A stretch of 10,204 nucleotides of DNA from Gammaproteobacteria bacterium (lineage in GTDB: Bacteria; Pseudomonadota; Gammaproteobacteria; Competibacterales; Competibacteraceae). A model generated the notes under the pieces. It did no database searches. It was not told where the DNA came from and worked only from the letters and a program-made list of their open reading frames with translations. Shown piece by piece: positions 7,490-10,204 of this stretch (position 1 is the first letter of the stretch; every line of letters starts with the position of its first letter). Location of the stretch: NCBI GenBank assembly GCA_003562535.1, contig PWUP01000301.1, positions 1 to 10,204 of the forward strand. The letters run 5' to 3'. The position numbers and the translations under genes were made by a program.

Positions 7490-8710
7490 TTAGACCTCCC
7501 CCCACATCTTATTTGCTTGTTTATCAGGTGTTGATGCGGATAATTGCTGACAGGCCTGTTGATCCCAAAACTCAACAGCATAATTGAGTATTTGAGCGTT
7601 GACAGCATCCATCATGGCAATAGCGCGTTTGTAGGTTTCGCGACTCCCTCTAGGTTGGATAATGTCATAAATCGATGGGAAATGATCTGCAGACGCTTTT
7701 TCCAATTCTGCTGTTGTGCCCATACGAGCAGGTAAAATTAATCCACCGTAAATACGTTCAATTAAACCAATATGAGTTTCAACATCGCGCCCAGGATCCA
7801 CTCGATTGATGAGTACAGCTAAACGTTGCAGTTGAGTGGCTCCCGCAAGCGCAAGCTGACCCAATTGTCGGAAAAATATTGCACTGCTTGCTAAATCAAA
7901 GCGGTGTGGCACTAAAGGTGCAATCACAATGTCAGCAGCCGACAAAGCATTACCAGCCAGCATCCCCATAGACGGTGGTGTATCTAGAACGATGATATCG
8001 TGTTGAGTATTGAGTGCAGCTAAAGCGCGCCGCAAACGATAAACCGGCGAACCGAGTTCTGGATTATTGCTTTGTTCCGGTTGAGCCAGTTCCCAGTCAA
8101 TATAATTTAATTCGGGCGTTGCTGGAACTAAGTCTAACCCATTCCAGTGGGTTGGCCGTATGCGCGAACGTAGCAAGCTAGGATCAACTGCTAAGGCTTG
8201 GTAGGCATCATCATTGTCGCTTAGGGAGAATTCAGGAAAACCGATAAAAGCGCTTGTAACGGTTGCTTGCGGTTCCAAGTCAACCAGTAATACACGGTAT
8301 CCACGACGGGTAGCATATTGAGCAAAATGCAATGCATGTGTCGATTTGCCAACCCCGCCTTTTTGTTGACTAAAACTTATAGTTACTGCACGACTACCCG
8401 TTGGACGGAAAGGTTCACGCTGAAGAGCGCAACGAATAGTGTTAATTTCCTCAAGAGTATATACGCGCTCTCCCGTTGAACTAAAATGTTTGGGTTCTGC
8501 AATGACTCCTTGCCGTTCATTATATCTCAAGGTACTGGCTGCTACCCCGATGAGTTGAGCAGCCTGACTGATCCGCCACTTTGGTGGCTCTCGCCTACCA
8601 TGGATACGTTCAAAAAGTGCAGATTGCCTATCACGCTCCTCCATATCACGCTCGACAACAAGTGTACATAACTGAGCTAAATCTTTTTGGGTAGAAATAA
8701 CAGTCATCAA
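7490..8710 (-). CDS. parA: ParA-family partition ATPase with N-terminal HTH (type Ia-like)
   Basis: The protein has about 405 residues, much longer than chromosomal ParA (about 260). The extra N-terminus includes a MerR-like HTH at 45-70 (WRISQAAQLIGVAASTLRYN) followed by SSTGERVYTLEEI, as in P1/F-type ParA/SopA proteins that repress their own operon. The deviant Walker A is QQKGGVGKST (115-124, signature K117 and catalytic K122). Walker A' is LLVDLEPQ (141-148), with Glu where Asp is usual. Walker B is IIVLDTPPSMG (239-249). The start is uncertain: TTG 8710 lies 10 nt after GGAGGGG and ATG 8707 lies 13 nt after. It forms an operon with parB, driving segregation of the replicon. Composition differs from the surrounding core genes, suggesting plasmid origin. 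Confidence 0.93.
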   Translation of the reverse strand: MMTVISTQKDLAQLCTLVVERDMEERDRQSALFERIHGRREPPKWRISQAAQLIGVAASTLRYNERQGVIAEPKHFSSTGERVYTLEEINTIRCALQREPFRPTGSRAVTISFSQQKGGVGKSTHALHFAQYATRRGYRVLLVDLEPQATVTSAFIGFPEFSLSDNDDAYQALAVDPSLLRSRIRPTHWNGLDLVPATPELNYIDWELAQPEQSNNPELGSPVYRLRRALAALNTQHDIIVLDTPPSMGMLAGNALSAADIVIAPLVPHRFDLASSAIFFRQLGQLALAGATQLQRLAVLINRVDPGRDVETHIGLIERIYGGLILPARMGTTAELEKASADHFPSIYDIIQPRGSRETYKRAIAMMDAVNAQILNYAVEFWDQQACQQLSASTPDKQANKMWGEV

Positions 8711-8712
8711 TT

Positions 8713-8785
8713 TTCGCGAACCCCTCCGCTTTTCAGGATGGGCAAGGGCGGCGCACCGTACGGTTGAGCCTACCCGTCTCGCGTC
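8713..8785 (-). promoter_or_regulatory. Structured parA leader around the ribosome-binding site
   Basis: On the parA message, CGCGA at 8783-8779 can pair with TCGCG at 8719-8715. Inside this, GGGTAGGC (8775-8768) can pair with GCCGCCC (8752-8746) around the perfect palindrome ACCGTACGGT (8755-8764). The GGAGGGG ribosome-binding site (8727-8721) falls within the outer stem-loop. The stretch is GC-rich between A/T-rich neighbours. Pairings are visible; a translational control role is inferred. Confidence 0.4.
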
Positions 8786-8822
8786 CTCCGTTACAGTTGT
8801 AGGTTAAAACGAATAGTCATCT

Positions 8823-8900
8823 TTTGAATATTCAAAGTTGCAACTATTTTTGCACTTTATAAGTATTTTGCAAGCAAAAAATTTATTTTCAGGTTTTTGC
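8823..8900. promoter_or_regulatory. Palindrome and repeat cluster upstream of parAB, likely operator or centromere
   Basis: Three perfect dyads lie in a row: TTTGAATATTCAAA (8823-8836), AGTTGCAACT (8836-8845, sharing one base with the first) and TTTTGC-AA-GCAAAA (8866-8879). TTTTTGC recurs at 8847-8853 and 8894-8900, with a shorter ATTTTGC copy at 8865-8871 and an inverted GCAAAAA at 8874-8880. ParA proteins with an N-terminal HTH bind dyads upstream of their own operon, and plasmid centromeres are often repeat clusters beside parAB, so either role fits. No single promoter here is convincing. Confidence 0.5.
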
Positions 8901-8932
8901 TTAAAAAATTATATTATTTAAACAATTTAAGA
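8881..8932. other. Very A/T-rich stretch next to the par control region
   Basis: This segment is almost entirely A and T apart from a TTTTTGC repeat, with runs such as TTAAAAAATTATATTATTT. It could be a DNA-unwinding element of a replication origin, an UP-element region, or simply acquired low-GC DNA. No replication initiator gene or DnaA-box cluster is seen in the window, so an origin cannot be claimed. Confidence 0.3.
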
Positions 8933-8988
8933 CTAACCGCTCTGTCATACCTACTCAAACTGGCTTAAGCCTGTCCAAATTAGTTTTC

Positions 8989-9026
8989 TCCGCGAGAAAC
9001 TCCGTCTTTTAAGGCAGAGAGGATAG
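8989..9026 (+). mobile_element. Orphan IS200/IS605-like right-end hairpin
   Basis: The sequence GCGAGAAACTCCGTCTTT followed by TAAGGCAGAGAGGAT resembles the 3' end of IS200/IS605-group elements, where GCGAGAA precedes a GC hairpin with a TTTAA loop and a GGAGGAT tail. CTCCGTCTT (8999-9009 region) pairs with AAGGCAGAG with one mismatch and one G-U pair. The resemblance is from memory of such ends. There is no tnpA or tnpB in the window, so at most an end fragment remains. A plain stem-loop is the alternative. Confidence 0.4.
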
Positions 9027-9042
9027 CGGCTGCGGTCTTGCA

Positions 9043-9062
9043 GGTAACCGTTCACCCCCCCC
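9043..9062 (+). repeat. Possible left terminus of the IS66-like element
   Basis: GGTAACCGTTCAC runs directly into eight C residues (9055-9062), about 30 bp before the transposase frame opens. The location suits an insertion-sequence end, but the matching right end lies outside the window, so the terminal inverted repeat cannot be confirmed. Confidence 0.25.
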
Positions 9063-9090
9063 TTGCGAAACAGGTGCTCATGCTCTGTAA

Positions 9091-10204
9091 CTTGTCAGCA
9101 TAAACGCACTAGACTTTCACCAACTGCCCCCACAGGCTCGCAGCTTGGAAGAAGCGCAAGCGCTGATCGATCAGCTGTGGATGCGGGGTCGAGTGGTGGA
9201 GGAGTTGCAAGCGCGGATTGAAGAGCTGGAAGAGCAATTGGGGTTAGACTCGGGGGCGTCGAGCAAGCCGCCGTCGAGCGATAACGCCAAGGCGCGAGCT
9301 GAGCGGCGCAAGAAGCCGCGCAGTGGTCGCCAGCGCGGTGGGCAACTTGGGCATCGGGGTCAAGCCCGAGTGGGTGCCCCGAGGTCAAATGGGCGCCGGG
9401 CTGATCAGCGAGATCGGCCTGCTCAACGGTCAGTACCGGATGAGTCTGCGCCAAGTACAAACCGACCTGCAAGACCGCTGGCAGCTCTCGTTCAGTCTTG
9501 GAGCGATCAGCCAAAGTCAAGGTCAGCTCACCGAGTGGCTGGAACCGCTGTAGGCGCAGATTGGCGCGGCGGTACGCCGAGCGCCGGTGGCGCACGCCGA
9601 CGAGACCGCTCATGATCACCTGGATTGGCGGATGTGGCTGTGGACGCTGTGCAGCGGCTCGCTGGTGTATCTGATGAGTCACTACGGTCGGGGCAAAATC
9701 GCCGCTGGGCAACTGCTGGGAGCCTTTGCTGGAGTGCTGATCACCGACCGCTTGGGCAGCGACAACGGCCACCCCACCGAACGCCGTCAACTGTGTTGGG
9801 CGCATGTGATCCGCAACCTGGAACGGATCGCCGCGCGGGCTGATCCCGGCGGCAGGATCGGGCAGCGTCTGGTGCGCTTAGCGCGGTTAGTGATCCGAGT
9901 CGAGCACCGACGACGAGGTGATCACCTGAGCGAGGCTCACTACCGCCAACGGATGCAGCGCCTGCGGGCCGCCTTTCAGGCTCAACGGTACGCTGGCATA
10001 CCGTGCCGTGGCCAACCGCGCACCGTCAGCCAATGCCAAGCCTTGCTGCGCGATGAGCCGATGCGGTGGACGTTTCTCGACTCTCCCGGTTTGCCGCTGA
10101 CCAACAATGCCGCAGAGAGAGCCCTGCGTCCCTATGTGATCTGGCGCAAGACGAGCTTCGCCACTCAGTCGGTGCGCGGGGTGGCGTTTCGCGAGCGTAT
10201 GCTC
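9091..10204 (+). pseudogene. IS66-family transposase (TnpC-like), frameshifted, with stop, cut by window edge
   Basis: The frame opens after TAA 9088-9090 without a clear start; TTG 9145 is the first possible one. The N-terminus has the IS66 coiled coil (RVVEELQARIEELEEQL), then SSKPPSSD and GGQLGHRG (9337-9360). At about 9360 the homology jumps to another frame, PEWVPRGQMGAGL onward, with the usual zinc-finger region missing, so a deletion with frame change is likely. A TAG at 9551-9553 interrupts the new frame. Homology then continues to the window end: HADET with the first catalytic Asp (9599), LITDRLGSDN with the second (9746), LCWAHVIRNLER, and LTNNAAERALRP with the catalytic Glu (10115). 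The DDE core reads clean to 10204, so decay seems recent. No tnpA/tnpB partner genes are seen upstream. It cannot encode an active enzyme as read. Confidence 0.88.

Noticed and set aside
8755..8764. Group II intron remnant suggested by the CGTACGGTT string near 8757-8765
   Set aside because: No domain V structure, reverse transcriptase or flanking intron features are present; the string is part of a simple palindrome.
8711..9060. Replication origin with iterons
   Set aside because: The repeats and A/T-rich DNA would fit, but there is no replication initiator gene and no recognisable DnaA-box cluster in the window; a par control region explains the data with fewer assumptions.
9095..9805. Long open frame on the minus strand opposite the IS66 transposase
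   Set aside because: It is Pro/Ala/Gln-rich low-complexity sequence antisense to clear transposase homology, with no ribosome-binding site; a shadow of GC-rich coding DNA.
1..10204. CRISPR array, tRNA or rRNA genes
   Set aside because: No regularly spaced direct repeats and no tRNA-like cloverleaf or rRNA sequence were noticed on either strand when read by eye.

Overview
The window looks like a gammaproteobacterial chromosome, or a large replicon with chromosome-type genes. The evidence is a well-preserved ygiB-ygiC pair that matches the E. coli arrangement, an HcaT-like MFS permease and an AstE/AspA-family hydrolase, all with moderately GC-rich codon use. A halomonad or related Oceanospirillales-type host is a guess, not something the sequence proves. 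The two edges are mobile or accessory DNA: a DNA-binding protein/tyrosine recombinase pair on the left and a decayed IS66-family transposase on the right.

Layout, left to right. Positions 1-239 hold no gene but contain a strong inverted repeat (60-88) that resembles a recombinase or DNA-binding-protein site. Positions 240-1795 (+) encode a two-HTH DNA-binding protein followed at once by a tyrosine recombinase with its full catalytic set. Facing it, everything from 8710 down to 1834 is on the minus strand. In transcription order this is parA, parB, ygiB (lipoprotein), ygiC (ATP-grasp ligase), an MFS transporter, a small membrane protein, a truncated Sir2 deacetylase, and a succinylglutamate desuccinylase/aspartoacylase-like hydrolase. 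ParA-parB and ygiB-ygiC are tightly spaced, and the Sir2 remnant overlaps the hydrolase by 4 bp (ATGA).

The parAB genes are visibly more A/T-rich than the ygiBC/MFS/hydrolase block and than the recombinase. ParA is the long plasmid type with an N-terminal MerR-like HTH, whereas ParB carries a Spo0J-like C-terminal dimerisation domain. Upstream of parA, 8711-9090 holds no intact gene but is rich in signals: a GC-rich leader predicted to fold around the parA ribosome-binding site, a cluster of palindromes and TTTTTGC repeats in very A/T-rich DNA (likely the par operator or centromere), and an orphan hairpin resembling an IS200/IS605 right end.

From about 9091 to the window end (+) lies an IS66-family transposase pseudogene. 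It has an intact-looking DDE core, but a frameshift with loss of the zinc-finger region, and an in-frame TAG. The overall reading is a core-gene block invaded by or joined to plasmid-like partition DNA, with decayed insertion sequences and a recombinase module at the edges. The least familiar parts are the two-HTH protein/recombinase pair and the par control region.
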